From Ursus arctos (lineage: Eukaryota > Chordata > Mammalia > Carnivora > Ursidae), in NCBI RefSeq assembly GCF_023065955.2, contig NW_026623050.1, positions 17,752,501 to 17,816,500 on the forward strand: a DNA stretch of 64,000 nucleotides, written 5' to 3'. Below the pieces are notes generated by a model. It searched no databases, was not told where the DNA came from, and saw nothing but the letters and a program-made list of their open reading frames with translations. Position 1 is the stretch's first letter. Each line of letters opens with the position of its first letter. A program made the position numbers and the translations under genes. This document shows positions 12,301 to 23,999 of the stretch, piece after piece.

Positions 12301-12902
12301 AAGAAGAACGTATGAGTATGCAATTGTGCACATTGGGCATATTTTGTATATTCATTTTGCTAGCAGAAACAGAATATAATACATCAGTAGAATTATGGAG
12401 ACATGACACAGTCAGCAAAAACATGGCTCACTCAGCATGATACTTGGAGATGAAGGCATCACAAAGAGGAAGTGGCTGGACAGTTTTGATATTCTGGTGA
12501 CCACAAGAGAGGGGAGATCCAGGGTGTGTCTGCACAGAAGACACAGGCTGAGATCACATGGAGAAAGATAAAAGGGGGATGCTCAGAATCTGTGAGCTTC
12601 TGGGATATAGCAACCACCTCTTTTTTTCTCCCACTGGCTTAGACACAACCAACATAAAACTCTCCCTGCCTTTCCTCATGGCATCACGTGGAGGAAACTG
12701 AACTGGGAAAGAGTGGAACTCATATTCCTAATTGTTGTTTTTGTGAGTGGGCTTGAGTCCTTCACTATTGGTGAAAAGGGAAGAGGATACCCAGAGCTGA
12801 GAGAAAAGGAAGTCAACACGATCCATACCCTATCAGTTCCATACCAAAACACACAGGAACTCTAAGTCAGGGTAGAGTTTTATATAAGTATAAGAATATA
12901 GT
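12301..12902. other. Intronic stretch, nothing recognised
   Basis: No repeat or gene seen. One CACGTG E-box at about 12686. Confidence 0.45.
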
Positions 12903-13105
12903 GGGGCGCCTGGGTGGCTCAGTCGTTAAGCGTCTGCCTTCGGCTCAGGGCGTGATGCCGGCGTTCTGGGATCGAGCCCCACATCAGGCTCCTCCGCTGG
13001 GAGCCTGCTTCTTCCTCTCCCACTCCCCCTGCTTGTGTTCCCTCTCTCGCTGGCTGTCTCTGTCTCTGTCAAATAAATAAATAAAAACCTTTAAAAAAAA
13101 AAAAA
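12903..13105 (+). mobile_element. CanSINE, young type
   Basis: Full-length with (aaataa) and oligo-A tail. Flanks share 'agaata', so the duplication is short or blurred. Confidence 0.93.
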
Positions 13106-13264
13106 GAATAGAATGTAGAAGAAGTGAGGTTAATAAGGGAGGCAGACCCTATAATTACTGGTCATAAATTCTAAAAACCTTTCAGTACCCTAACACCCAA
13201 AACAACTCAACAAGGTGCAATTTATGTCTTTGTGTTTTTTTTGTTCAATATATATATATTTTTT

Positions 13265-13405
13265 TTTTTTAATTAAAAGACTGTATGTATGGGATCAAGG
13301 ATATATGGGAACTCTCTGTACTTTCTAATCAATTCTGATATGAAGCTAAAACTGTTCTAAAATATAAAATCTGTTTTTTAATGAAACTTATAAAAAAAAT
13401 AACAA
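13265..13405 (+). repeat. L1 3' end fragment
   Basis: 'gggaactctctgtactttct', 'aagctaaaactgttctaaaa' is the L1 3' terminus in sense orientation. Confidence 0.65.
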
Positions 13406-13741
13406 CCCAAAACTTATCTATTAGTATAGCAGTTGAAGCAGCTCACCACTGAGAGCCTGAGTCCCAGGTTCCTAATCCCCTACTCCGGAGTTGTGACTCT
13501 GATCCATGATGCCCCTAGATCACCCACCATTTTTTGCTTCCTCAGACATCGAAGGGCTATGATTACAAGGAGTTGAGTCACTTAAGCTCATTCAAGTGAA
13601 GGACAGGAAAAGCATATATTAAGAACACAGTGGAAACAAAAGAATAAGGAACCAGAGGAGGGGTGAGTTTCACAGAGGCCAATACTGAAGCACAGCTGAT
13701 TCCAAGGCAGGCCCAGAAAGCTCAACAGGGGCCAGCAGCAT

Positions 13742-13938
13742 TTTTTTAAAATATTATTTATTTATTTATTTGGTAGAGAGAGTGCGCACGAGCAGTGGGA
13801 AGGGCAGAGGGAAAGTGAGAGGGAGCAGCAGACTCCCCGCTGAACATGGTGCCTGATGTGGGGCTCAGTCCCAGGACCCTAAGATCATGACCTGAGCTGA
13901 AGGCAGATGCTCAGCCAACTGAGCCATCCACGGGCCCC
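13742..13938 (-). mobile_element. CanSINE, older type
   Basis: Older minus-strand copy, diverged ('gagccatccacgggcccc' end). Flanks share CAGCATTT as a worn duplication. Confidence 0.88.
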
Positions 13939-14039
13939 AGGATCTGCAGCATTTCTGATGGACAACCACAGTGCATTCGTTATTGTACACATATTGTACA
14001 ATACGTATATCACTCTTCTCTGGTTTATCTTTTCTATCC

Positions 14040-14876
14040 TCCACACTAAGATACCACCTTACGCCAGTTAGAATGGCAAAAATTGACAAGGCAAGAAACA
14101 ACAATTGCTGGAGAGGATGAGGAGAAAGTGGATCCCTCCTACACTGTTGGTGGGAATGCAAGTTGGTACAGCCACTTTGGAAAACAGTGTGGAGCTCCCT
14201 TAAAAAGTTAAAAATTGAGCTACCCTATGATCCAGCCATTGCACTACTGGGTGTTTACCCCAAAGATACAGACATAGTGAAGAGAAGGGCCATATGCACC
14301 CCAATGTTCATAGCAGCATTGTCCACAATAGCTAAATCGTAGAAGGAACAAAGATGCCCTTCAACAGATGACTGGATTAAGAAGCTGTGGTCCATATATA
14401 CAATGGAATATTACTCAGCTATCAGAAAGAACGATTTCTCAGCATTTGCTGCAACATGGACGGCACGGGAGGAGATAATGCTAAGTGAAATAAGTCAAGC
14501 AGAGAAAGACAATTATCATATGGTTTCTCTCATCTATGGAACATAAGAACTAGGAAGATCGGTAGGGGAAGAAAGGGATAAAGAAAGGGGGGCTAATCAG
14601 AAGGGGGAATGAAGCATGAGAGACTATGGACTCTGAGAAACAAACTGAGGGCTTCAGAGGGGAGGGGGGTGGGGGAATGGGATAGACTGGTGATTGGTAG
14701 TAAGGAGGGCACGTATTGCATGGTGCACTGGGTGTTATATGCAACTAATGAATCATCGAACCTTACATCAAAAACCAGGGATGTACTGTATGGTGACTAA
14801 CATAATGTAATTTAAAAAAATAGTATTATAAAAAAAAAATAATAATAATAACAACAACAACAACAACAACAAAAAA
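14040..14876 (+). repeat. L1 3' end, carnivoran type, with (AAC)n tail
   Basis: 5'-truncated L1 in good condition: ORF2 end ('aagttggtacagccactttgg', 'ctaccctatgatccagcc', 'caatggaatattactcagc'), then the 3' UTR with 'gagagactatggactctgag' and a G-rich tract (about 14655-14676), tail changing from A to AAT to AAC (14839-14876). Minus-strand frames of 98 and 64 codons are shadows. Relatively young, no longer coding. Confidence 0.9.
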
Positions 14877-14880
14877 TCAA

Positions 14881-16069
14881 TTGCAATTTCCAAAACAGAA
14901 TATCCGAATGGCTCAGTTAAATACTACTGCCTCTGTTTAGAATGAACTTTTGAGACTAGACAACATCATAAGATCCTGGCCAGCCTGTGAGTGAGCTAGC
15001 CTTGGGTCAGGGCCTCCCCTGATCCAGTCAGCCTGGCCAGAAGGGCTGGATCATGTGGTTCTCAGCAGGAGTCCAGAGTGTTGGGGGGGGGGGGGTGGAG
15101 GGCTAAAGTTACCCTTTGAAGAGACTGTGGATATGGCAAGCACTGTCAATTCATTTATGATACACTGATGATGGCAATGCCCTGGCAGAAGTCTCAGGAG
15201 TAGGAAGGAGATGGAAAAAGTGACATCTGGGTGGTATTAGAGAGTTGGTAATATAAAAAGCAATGTGTGTGAGGCCTTTAACAGGCAAGAAACACCTAGA
15301 TAATCCTGAAAAACCCATCCTCAGCACCTAACATTTCTTCCCACTTATTCTAATCCCATAATTTAGAAAAACATATGCCCCCCCCCAATATCCTAGGTTC
15401 TGAAGGCCTTTTAATTGAGCAAATGACCTTAAAAGACATAGTGGCAAGGATCTGAAAAATCCATTCCCAGACCCGATGAACCTTTTCCTAAGCTTATGGC
15501 TGTGTCCACATCCTCATCATCACCCTAACTGTGCTTCTTCAACTTTTATCAACACAGCACAGTAATTTGGAAAAATGACTAATGTCACACTATAGAAATG
15601 AGCAGTTCTGATCAAAAGCCTTGCTTCTGGTGGTGTTGATCCCTTCTGAAAGCGATTGTAGGCAGCCCTTTCCCAAACAGGAAAAGCATGGGGGTTGCTA
15701 GAGAGCTGGAAGCCTCCCTAGGAAGTCAGTCAGAACTGGAGAGACTGCTTTTTAAACCTCTCTTCAAAGATTTGTTAGTATGCGCTGGGACTGTTGAGCC
15801 CTGACACACAGACAAGTGACCCAGGGGAACAGGTAGCTAACCCTTGATGCTCCATTTTAATAAAAATTAAATTGATTAGATTAATTCACTAAATGACGAA
15901 ATAACTATACCAGCAGAATCGAAAGTATTCTACAACATTTATAAGAAGTTGAACATTTTATATGTGTGCCTCCTTCTTACACATTACATTTTCCTCAAAA
16001 GTACAGTTGAATTAGAATTTGAAGAACTGGGACACAAGAGGCCCTGGGTAGTTGTGTAGCTACAGCAGA
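14881..16069. other. Intronic stretch, mostly single copy
   Basis: No gene or clear repeat. Contains a run of 13 G at 15083-15095. Confidence 0.5.
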
Positions 16070-16080
16070 ACACACACACA

Positions 16081-16115
<35 letters not shown>
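16070..16115 (+). repeat. (CA)n microsatellite
   Basis: About 23 dinucleotide units with one interruption near 16087. Likely polymorphic. Confidence 0.95.
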
Positions 16116-16118
<3 letters not shown>

Positions 16119-16410
16119 CCTGTTCCCATAGCTGGGGAAGGAAGAGGTGAATATTCAGGGGAAAAGCATTGTACCCTCCTAGCTCTTTTTATTACCAGAA
16201 AAAGACAGGCAGGAGGTAAGCTTTAACCCTGACCACTGTTTCAATTTTCACAGACTTTTGCAGATTTAAATATTCCAAAGTGGTCATTACAGAGATGCCA
16301 TAGAATAGAGTGCATTTTTATATTCCTAAATTAATAAACAACTTTGTAGATAGAACCAAAACTTGCAGTTGTATCCTTATTCCCCCAAATACTTTCTGAT
16401 TTAATAGTCT

Positions 16411-16610
16411 TTTTTTCTTTTTAAGATTTTATTTTTTTATTTGACAGAGATAGAGACAGCCAGCGAGAGAGGGAACACAAGCAGGGGGAGTGGGATAGGA
16501 AGAAGCAGGCTCATAGCAGAGGAGCCTGATGTGGGGCTTGATCCCATAACGCCAGGATTACGCCCTGAGCCGAAGGCAGATGCTTAACCGCTGTGCCACC
16601 CAGGCGCCCC
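16411..16610 (-). mobile_element. CanSINE, young type
   Basis: Minus-strand copy ending 'caggcgcccc'. Imperfect duplication (TAATAGTCTTTT, TAATCATCTTTT) on either side. Confidence 0.93.
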
Positions 16611-17088
16611 TAATCATCTTTTTTTTAATTGAATAAAGTACCCATTCTTTTGAGTGATCATAATACAGAGAATCAGTTGAATAATTACAGAACTCTTCTC
16701 AGCTAAGAAATACCCGTCGCTAAAAACGATCTTTATTTCTAATCGGCTTCAACTGACACAGAAGTTCCTAATACTTTAAATTACTCCTCCTCTACTAATG
16801 ATCTGTAATGATAGAACACTGATCTTTAAAAAAGAATAGAGTTGGCGATGTGAACAAAGATTGTCAGGTGGCGAATCATTTCAATGCCAAAAAGTGTTTT
16901 GGATATTGAATTTGAACCCCGTAGAGCAGATTTTTTTTTATTATGTTCAGTTTTAGCCAACATATAGTACATCGTTAGTTTTTGGTATAGAGCACATGTT
17001 CAAATACTACTGGAATTAAGGGGACTCCTAGAGAGTTCAAGTTTTGTCACAGGAGTTAAGTGGCTAGTTTAAAAGAAGTGAGTTGATC

Positions 17089-17262
17089 TCTAGGGGTGGT
17101 GAGATGGCTCAAGTCGGTGAAGCATCCAACTCTTGATTTTGGCTCAGGTCATGATCTCATGGTCATGAGATATAACCCCGCATCAGGCTCTGCACTGAGC
17201 ATGGAGCCTGGCTGGGATTCTCTCTTTCCTTCTCCCTCTGCCCCTCCCACATGAAACCTCCA
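17089..17262 (+). mobile_element. CanSINE, old degenerate copy
   Basis: 'ggtggtgagatggctcaagtc', then 'ggctcaggtcatgatctcatgg', then 'gcatcaggctctgcactgagc'. The A-rich tail is lost. Confidence 0.8.
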
Positions 17263-17777
17263 ATCAGGTCATGAGATACTAAATTCTTGAATAACAAGGT
17301 GTCTTTTTAGAAATTCTTACCCTAGGTAGCACTGACCAATGTACTGAAATGAAATAAAGAGAAAAATATTAATCAGCATAATATTTACACTTTTTCTGTT
17401 TTTAGATTTATTAAGTAACCACTTCCATGGGTACTAACTATACATATTTCTACTATATGAATGTAATTTTACACACCACAGCCAGGAAGTGGAATGGTGA
17501 AATAAACAGACAAAAAAATAAAAATTTTTAGTAGAAAAAGCCCCACAACTTTAACATAGAATAAAGATGGCTGTCCTGTTTTTTAGCATTATGATAATAA
17601 TGTTTAAATTTCTTAAATATTTTCCATAACAACAAGCAAATCTATTTGTTGTTCTTTTGAAAACACTATGGGAAATCCTTTGGGCTAAACCTTAGAAATG
17701 ATTTCAAGAGCCTAGCATTAAATAGCTACATAGGATTATTTTAAACTGATAATCATTATCATAAACAGACAAGAGGA

Positions 17778-17948
17778 GGGGTGTTTGGGTGGCTCAGTGA
17801 GTTAAGCAGCTTCCTTCAGCTCAGGTCATGATCCCAGGATCCTGGGATCAAGCCCCTGCTTCTCCCTCACCTCCCTGCTTATGCTCTTTCTCGCTCTCTC
17901 TCTCTTGCAAATAAAATCTAAAAAAATTAAATTAAAAAATTTAAAAAA
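17778..17948 (+). mobile_element. CanSINE, older type, with internal deletion
   Basis: Lacks the 'catcaggctccctgctcagc' part of the body, joining 'aagcccc' directly to 'tgcttctcc'. Perfect 17-bp duplication ATAAACAGACAAGAGGA at 17761-17777 and 17949-17965. See the related orphan segment at 19376. Confidence 0.93.
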
Positions 17949-18219
17949 ATAAACAGACAAGAGGATATAGTCCTACCAACATTTTTATGGTATTTTTCAT
18001 TTTTATGAATTGCTTAAATCACATTCTTCTTCTGTATTTTTCCTATTCATTTTCAAATGAAATTTTAATTCTATATGTATTCATTGAGTCCCTCTGTGAA
18101 TAAGGTTCTGTGTTTTAAACTGGGGGTGGGAGTAAGGGAGGGAGTGGAAAAAGGACGCCACGGCCAGGCCTCTCTTACTGATCAAGGTCAAAGGAGGTCA
18201 AAGCACCAAGGTCCATTTT

Positions 18220-18395
18220 GCCCTATCATTAGGCATTGTTAGCCCTGTCTTACAAATGAAAAAACGGAGGTCGGGTGAGGTAAGGTAGCTTGGCCCAGAT
18301 GACATGGCTAGTAAATGGAGGAGCCAGGACTTGACCCAAGAATGTCTAGTCCCAACTTTGGTTCTCTCTCCATTACACAGTGCTGTTAGTAGCTT
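18220..18395 (-). repeat. MIR SINE relic
   Basis: 'tacaaatgaaaaaacggagg', then 'gacatggctagtaaatgg', then 'gagccaggacttgaccc' is the complement of MIR. L2-like 'cagctcaaatgtcacctttt' follows at about 18408. Confidence 0.7.
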
Positions 18396-18449
18396 TCTTA
18401 CCCAACCTCAGCTCAAATGTCACCTTTTGAGAGGCATCCTCTCTTTAAT

Positions 18450-19015
18450 AGTTTCGTTTTCTTCACATTTTTAAAGAGACCCATTAATAAATCAGGAGAG
18501 TCTTTTCCAGTTGAAAACAAACAAACAAAAGCCTTTCGCAGATTTTTTTCAAATAGTAACTTAGGTAAAATTCTCCAAAAACAGAGAAAAAAGGAAATGA
18601 TACACAGCACAAAAATAAGGATGATGTTAAAAAGAAAAACAGAATTACACTTTCTCCCTTGTTGCTTTCCTAAAAGGCTAAAAGGAGTGGGGGCCGATTC
18701 TAAAGGCCAAGTGTGCACGCTTGACTGCTTCATGCCCATGGAGTCATCGGATGCCCACAATCGAGTCTCTGTAGAAGATTCCCAACAAAGATACACCCCT
18801 TCAGTCATGTGGGTCAAGTAGAAGACATTCAGAATTTGAAATGTCAGCATGGGGAATGTGGGTTTTCTTAAGAAAGTATTATGTTAGTATTTGTGTTACG
18901 TATGAATGCTTCTTAACTACATTTAAAGAAGACTGTGATGGGAGTTTTTACCTCAATATTAAAAATTTAGGGGCTCTCAGAGAGGAGAAAAAGGTTAAAA
19001 GACACAAAATTATCT
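18450..19015. other. Intronic stretch with antiparallel open frames
   Basis: Two long antiparallel frames (145 codons minus, 18413-18850; 134 codons plus, 18417-18821) overlap. Neither shows a known domain or splice context. The minus frame is in MYO5A orientation but looks like a chance frame. Confidence 0.45.
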
Positions 19016-19290
19016 GAGGCATGTAAAGAGCAGCGTGCTACACCACGGTTTTTCCCGGTTTCGATTTCGCATTCTCCTTAACCACCATTCTTGGGTTTCC
19101 AGGCCCTACGTATAGTCTTAATAAGTCCCGGATTGAAGGAACTAACTTACTTATACGGCAAGAGCTCTCGAAACCTCTGGCCCCACTCAACCTTACCCCC
19201 CAAAATTACCAAACAGTCCTACTGAGTAGGACTTCAAACAGCCTGCTGAGACGACCTATCTGGAGCCCACGTTTGGGTTCCAGTAGCATT
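19016..19290. promoter_or_regulatory. CpG-dense single-copy patch, candidate element
   Basis: About eleven CpG in roughly 240 bp of moderate GC content, unusual in this CpG-poor intron. No repeat recognised. It contains a perfect 17-bp inverted repeat at 19216-19232. Regulatory role is inferred only from CpG retention. Confidence 0.35.
19216..19232. repeat. Perfect short inverted repeat
   Basis: GTCCTACT-G-AGTAGGAC: eight-base arms around a single base. Could be a dimeric protein site; too short to be a stable cruciform. Confidence 0.8.
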
Positions 19291-19375
19291 GGACAATCAG
19301 GCAATACAAAGACTAAGAAGAAAACTCAAACCGTGGATGAGGCCTCTGATTATCTTTCAATTCAATGGTCATAAT

Positions 19376-19416
19376 GGATCCTGGGATCAAGCCCCTGCTT
19401 CTCCCTCACTTCCCTG
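19376..19416 (+). repeat. Orphan CanSINE-body segment
   Basis: 41 bp matching 17837-17877 of the deleted SINE at 17778 with one mismatch, including the same internal deletion junction. No SINE head, tail or duplication surrounds it. Confidence 0.8.
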
Positions 19417-19898
19417 ACCACATAGTGCTTCCTCTATATCAAAAAATTCCCCACTTTACTGAACTTTGTTAAATTCTCCAGTTTGAAAAAAAAGTAAAGA
19501 GTTGAAAGAACAATAGATCAGGTGGTTGGTCTTGTTACATAATATCCACTAGGACTCAAAACACTGAAGGAGAAAGCAAAAAAGACGCATATTTTTGTTA
19601 TCTTTCCTGTGAGCTCTCATTATAGCAGTTAATAAATATAGGTAGCTGGTATCTGTAAACGATGAGTTCTGGGAAACCACATTCTAACGTGCAGAACTGT
19701 AAAAGCAGTTTTTCCAAAAGAGCATGCTATAACTACAGTTTGGGTTCCTGAGACTTTGGCAGCATATTATTGCAGATATGACCAAAGAAACGCCATAGAG
19801 TAAATATGCAAAATTACAAAACTCTAAAACAATCTCAAATATCAAAATTATGCTGCTGATGCTAGTCCAAGGGCTTAAAACAATATGAATTGATTATA

Positions 19899-20248
19899 CG
19901 ACTGACCCTTGAACAACAGATTTGAACTGCACAGGTTCACTTATACGTGGATTTTTGTCAATAAATATCGTACTGTAAATACATCTTCTCTTCAAAATAT
20001 ATATATTTTTTTCTCTTCCTTATGATTTTCTTAAGAATGTTTTCCTTTCTCTATTTTATTATAAGAATATATTAAATAATACATAAACCATACAAAATAT
20101 GTGTTAATCGACTGTTTATATTATTGGTAAGGCTTTTGGTCAACAGTAGGCTATTAGCAAAGTTTCGGGGGAGACAAAAGTTATACTTGGATTTTTGACT
20201 GTGGGGTGTCAGTGACAGTAACCCCCACATATTTCAAAGGTCAACTGT
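19899..20248 (+). repeat. Tigger/MER-like DNA transposon relic
   Basis: Starts 'gactgacccttgaacaaca' and ends 'tttcaaaggtcaactg', worn terminal inverted repeats of about 15 bp. Non-autonomous internal part, no transposase frame. Family placed by the 'tgacccttgaacaaca' end. Confidence 0.75.
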
Positions 20249-20329
20249 GCAAGTATCCTATTATAAAGCACAGGAAAAGCATATTTTAACATAACACATA
20301 TTTCGTAAGAAATCAGTAGGTTTACATTA

Positions 20330-20535
20330 AGCATATTAAAAACATGAAATGATAAAATAATTGGGATTCACCTTAAAATACTCCAGAAAGAAAAAGAGCT
20401 GGGAAAGGCAATCAATGAAGCAAAGTGTGCAAAATGCTGACATATGTTGAAATTCTGTGCTTGGGAATTTGTTTTACTATTCTTTTTTCTTTGTTTATGT
20501 TTGAAAACTTTTCATAATAAAAAGTTTAAGAATCT
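20330..20535 (+). repeat. Probable old L1 3' end
   Basis: Terminal 'gaaaacttttcataataaaaag' is typical of old L1 3' ends; the rest is weak. Confidence 0.5.
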
Positions 20536-20774
20536 AAAAATTACAAATAATTACAATTTAATAAATAATAAGTATTATCTAACAATGTAGCTATCTTATT
20601 TCTTAAAACTCAGAAAGACTCTGGGGGAAAATGAGACAGGTCAGTAACAACTACCCATAGGAGGAGGCATTAAGGCAAGTTCCCCACAGCAACCAGTTGT
20701 CAATAATGTAACTACCTTGAGGTCTCCCCCCAACACCTTCGAGATAATGTGCTCATGCATCATTAAACCAAACT

Positions 20775-21997
20775 GCAAAAGTGTAACTGCAGGGAGTGAA
20801 GTCAGACTCTAACCTTACACCACATCTAAAAATTAACTCAAAATGAATCAAAGAGCTAAATGTAATAGCAAAAACTATAAAAATTTTAGGAGAAAACATA
20901 GGAGAAAAGATTCCTGACATTGGATTTGGCAATGATTCTCTGGATATGACACCAAAAGCACAGGCAACAAAAGAAAAAAATGAATAAATGGGACTACAAC
21001 AAAATTAAAAACTTCTGTGCATCAAAGTACATGATCAAGAGTGAAAAGGCAACCTACAGAACGGGAGAAAATGCTTGCAAATCATATATCTGATAAGGGG
21101 TTAACACCCAGAATACATAAAGAACTCCTACAATTCAACACCAACAAAAAAATAAACAATGTGACTAAAAATGGGCAAAGGGCTTGAACAGACATTTCTC
21201 CAAAGCAATGGTTCCATATACAAATGGCCAACAAGCACATGAGAAGATGCTAAACATCATTAATCATTAGGGAAATGCAAATCAAAACCACAATGAGAAA
21301 CGACTTCACACTCATTAGGACGCCTGCTATCAAAAACCATAAAACAAGTGTTGAAGATGTGGAGAAACTGGAATGCCTGTGCACTGTTGGTGGGAATGTA
21401 AAATTTCCAGCTGTGATGGAAAACAGTATAGAAGTTCTTTAAAAAAAATTAAACAGAATTACCATCCAATCCAGCAATAATATATACCCAAAAGAATTGA
21501 AAGCAGGGTCTCTAAGAGATATTTGTACACTCATGTTCAAAGCAACATTATTCATAATATCCAAAAGGTGGAAGCAATCCAAATATCCATCAGTAGATGA
21601 ATGGATAAACAAAATGTAGTCTATACATACAGTAGAATATTATTCAACCTTGAAAAGGAAGAAATTCTAAAACATGCTGCAACATGCATGAACCTTGAGG
21701 GTATTAAGCTAGGTGAAATAAGCCAAAGAGACAAATGCTGTTATGATTCCACTTACACGAGGTACCTAGAGTAGCCAAATTCATAGACAGAAAGTAGAAA
21801 AGTGGTTGCCAGGGTCAGGAGGGAGGAGGACACAGGGAGTTGTTGTTTAATGGGTAGAGAGTTTCAGTTTTGCAAGATGAAAAGAGTTCCAGGGATTGGT
21901 TGCACAGTATGAATGTACTTAACATTACTGAACTGTACAGTTAAGATGGGACATTTTATGTTGTGTATTTTATTAAAAATAAAAAATTTTTAAAGTG
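20775..21997 (+). repeat. L1 ORF2 end and 3' UTR, inactive
   Basis: 5'-truncated L1 of older type: 'aaaacataggagaaaagattcc', 'aattaaaaacttctgtgcat', 'gagaaaatgcttgcaaatc', 'gggaaatgcaaatcaaaac', then 'gttgtgtattttattaaaaat' at the 3' end. Riddled with stops. Confidence 0.88.
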
Positions 21998-22021
21998 TAC
22001 ATCTGTATTCTAAATACTTTT

Positions 22022-22217
22022 TTTTTTTTAAGATTTTATTTATTTATTTGACAGAGATAGAGACAGCCAGTGAGAGAGGGAACACAAGCAGGGGGAGTGG
22101 GAGAGGAATAAGCAGGCTCATAGTGGAGGAGCCTGATGTGGGACTCGATCCCAGAACGCCGGGATCACGCCCTGAGCCGAAGGCAGACGCCTAACCGCTG
22201 TGCCACCCAGGCGCCCC
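22022..22217 (-). mobile_element. CanSINE, young type
   Basis: Duplication TCTAAATACTTTT at 22009-22021 and 22218-22230, just past the L1 end. Confidence 0.95.
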
Positions 22218-22373
22218 TCTAAATACTTTTTAAATGTCCAAACACACAGTCATTTCAAAAAGGCATATCTCCAAAGATGATAATTACATTGGACCCTTGC
22301 TGTCAGATTATTCCTATAGAACTGAAGTAAGAAGAACTTAATAGCTCATTAATTAGAACTTAGTTACTGAGAT

Positions 22374-22573
22374 TTTTTTTTTAAAGATTTTATTTATTTA
22401 TTTGACAGAGAGAGAGAGACAGCCAGCGAGAAAGGGAACACAAGCAGGGGGAGTGGGAGAGGAAGAAGCAGCCTTCTAGCAGAGGAGCCTGATGTGGGGC
22501 TCGATCCCTTAACGCCAGGATCACGCCCTGAGCCGAAGGCAGACGCTTAACCGCTGTGCCACCCAGGTGCCCC
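22374..22573 (-). mobile_element. CanSINE, young type
   Basis: Perfect 13-bp duplication TAGTTACTGAGAT at 22361-22373 and 22574-22586. Confidence 0.95.
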
Positions 22574-22662
22574 TAGTTACTGAGATATTAAAGGATTCTG
22601 TTGCATAGCAAATTACTACATGTTGGAGTTTACAGATTTTAGTAGGGTTCTGATGTATTCTT

Positions 22663-22840
22663 TTTCTTTTCTTTTTTCTTTTTTTTAAGATTTTATTTAT
22701 TCATCCTAGAGAGAGCACAAGCAGGAGGAGAGGCAGGCTGAGGGAGAAGCAGACTCCCTGCTGAGCCAGAAGCCCAATGCGGGGCTATGACCTGAGCTGA
22801 AAGCAGATACTTAACCAACTGAGCCACCCAGGCGTCCTGC
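22663..22840 (-). mobile_element. CanSINE, older type
   Basis: Shortened older copy. Near-perfect duplication GTTCTGATGTATTCT (22647) and GTTCTGATGTTTTCT (22841). Third minus-strand SINE in 850 bp. Confidence 0.92.
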
Positions 22841-23241
22841 GTTCTGATGTTTTCTATTTTAAGTTTTAGGGTCCTAAAAAAATAGAAAGATACACTTTTT
22901 AAAACTACATTTCCAGCTATACATAATATCTGGACAGCACAGAACTGTACGAGCCATAGATAATTAAAGTCAGCTTTAGCTCAGGGCACTCTGCCAGGTT
23001 TAATACCTGAAAGACAGGTAAAGAACACTAAGCCATATACTTTGGATTGGATTCTCTAAAGACAGTGAGTCAGGCTCCAAGTGTCAAAAGATCTAGTCTC
23101 ATGCTAGGGAAAACAAAGATATTTTATGTTAGAACTCCTTTTATCCAAGTACCTCAAAGTACTTGGCAAACATTAATCAAATGGAAATTAAGGCATAGCC
23201 TCAGGCCACATGAAGGCATTGGCGTTCAAAAATTCACACAA

Positions 23242-23440
23242 GGGGCGCATGGGTGGCGCAGTCGTTAAGCGTCTGCCTTCAGCTCAGGGCGTGATCCCGG
23301 CGTTCTGGGATCGAGTCCCACATCAGGCTCCTCCACTATGAGCCTGCTTCTTCCTCTCCCACTCCCCCTGCTTGTGTTCCCTCTCTCGCTGTCTGTCTCT
23401 GTCTCTGTCAAATAAATAAATAAAATCTTAAAAAAAAAAG
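23242..23440 (+). mobile_element. CanSINE, young type
   Basis: Duplication AATTCACACAA at 23231-23241 and 23441-23451. Confidence 0.94.
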
Positions 23441-23730
23441 AATTCACACAAAAAGCCTCTCGATCCAACTACCAATTTATAGAACACACTAAACTACACC
23501 ATGGCAATATAATCAGCAAAAACCAGACTGGGAAATTCTATAGGACAAATGACCCAGCTTCTTCAACAAATAAATTTCAAGGGAAAAAGAAGAGATGGAG
23601 AGGAAGCCTGTAGATCGAGATTTAGAGAAACACCAACCGACTGCAATATCTGAACCTCGATTCGAACAAACTAAAAAAGATGATGACGTTTATGCTACAA
23701 CTGGAAATGCAAACTGACTTGAATGTGATG

Positions 23731-23985
23731 TTTTTTTAAAGGTTCTTCCCCAATTCCAAAGTTCTATCATTGATCTTCTTCTATTTTTTTTTTAAGATTT
23801 TATTTATTTGTCAGAGAGAGAGAGTGAGCGCGCACACACAAGCAGGCGGAGTGGCAGGCAGAGGGAGAGGGAGAAGCAGGCTCCCTGCTGAGCAAGGAGC
23901 CCAATGTGGGACTAGATCCCAGGACCCCGGGATCATGACCCGAGCCAAAAGCAGACGCCCAACCAACTGAGCCACCCAGGTGTCC
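23731..23985 (-). mobile_element. CanSINE with 3' transduced flank
   Basis: SINE body 23784-23985 (minus). On its 3' side, after its own A tail (T run 23784-23793), lie 46 unrelated bases (23738-23783) and a second A tail (T run 23731-23737). The duplication TTGAATGTGATG flanks the whole unit (23719-23730 and 23987-23998), so the extra bases arrived with the SINE. Confidence 0.85.
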
Positions 23986-23999
23986 CTTGAATGTGATGA

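Noticed and set aside
18413..18850. 145-codon minus-strand frame as a MYO5A alternative exon
   Set aside because: Overlaps an equally long antiparallel frame, has no domain and no clear splice sites around it.
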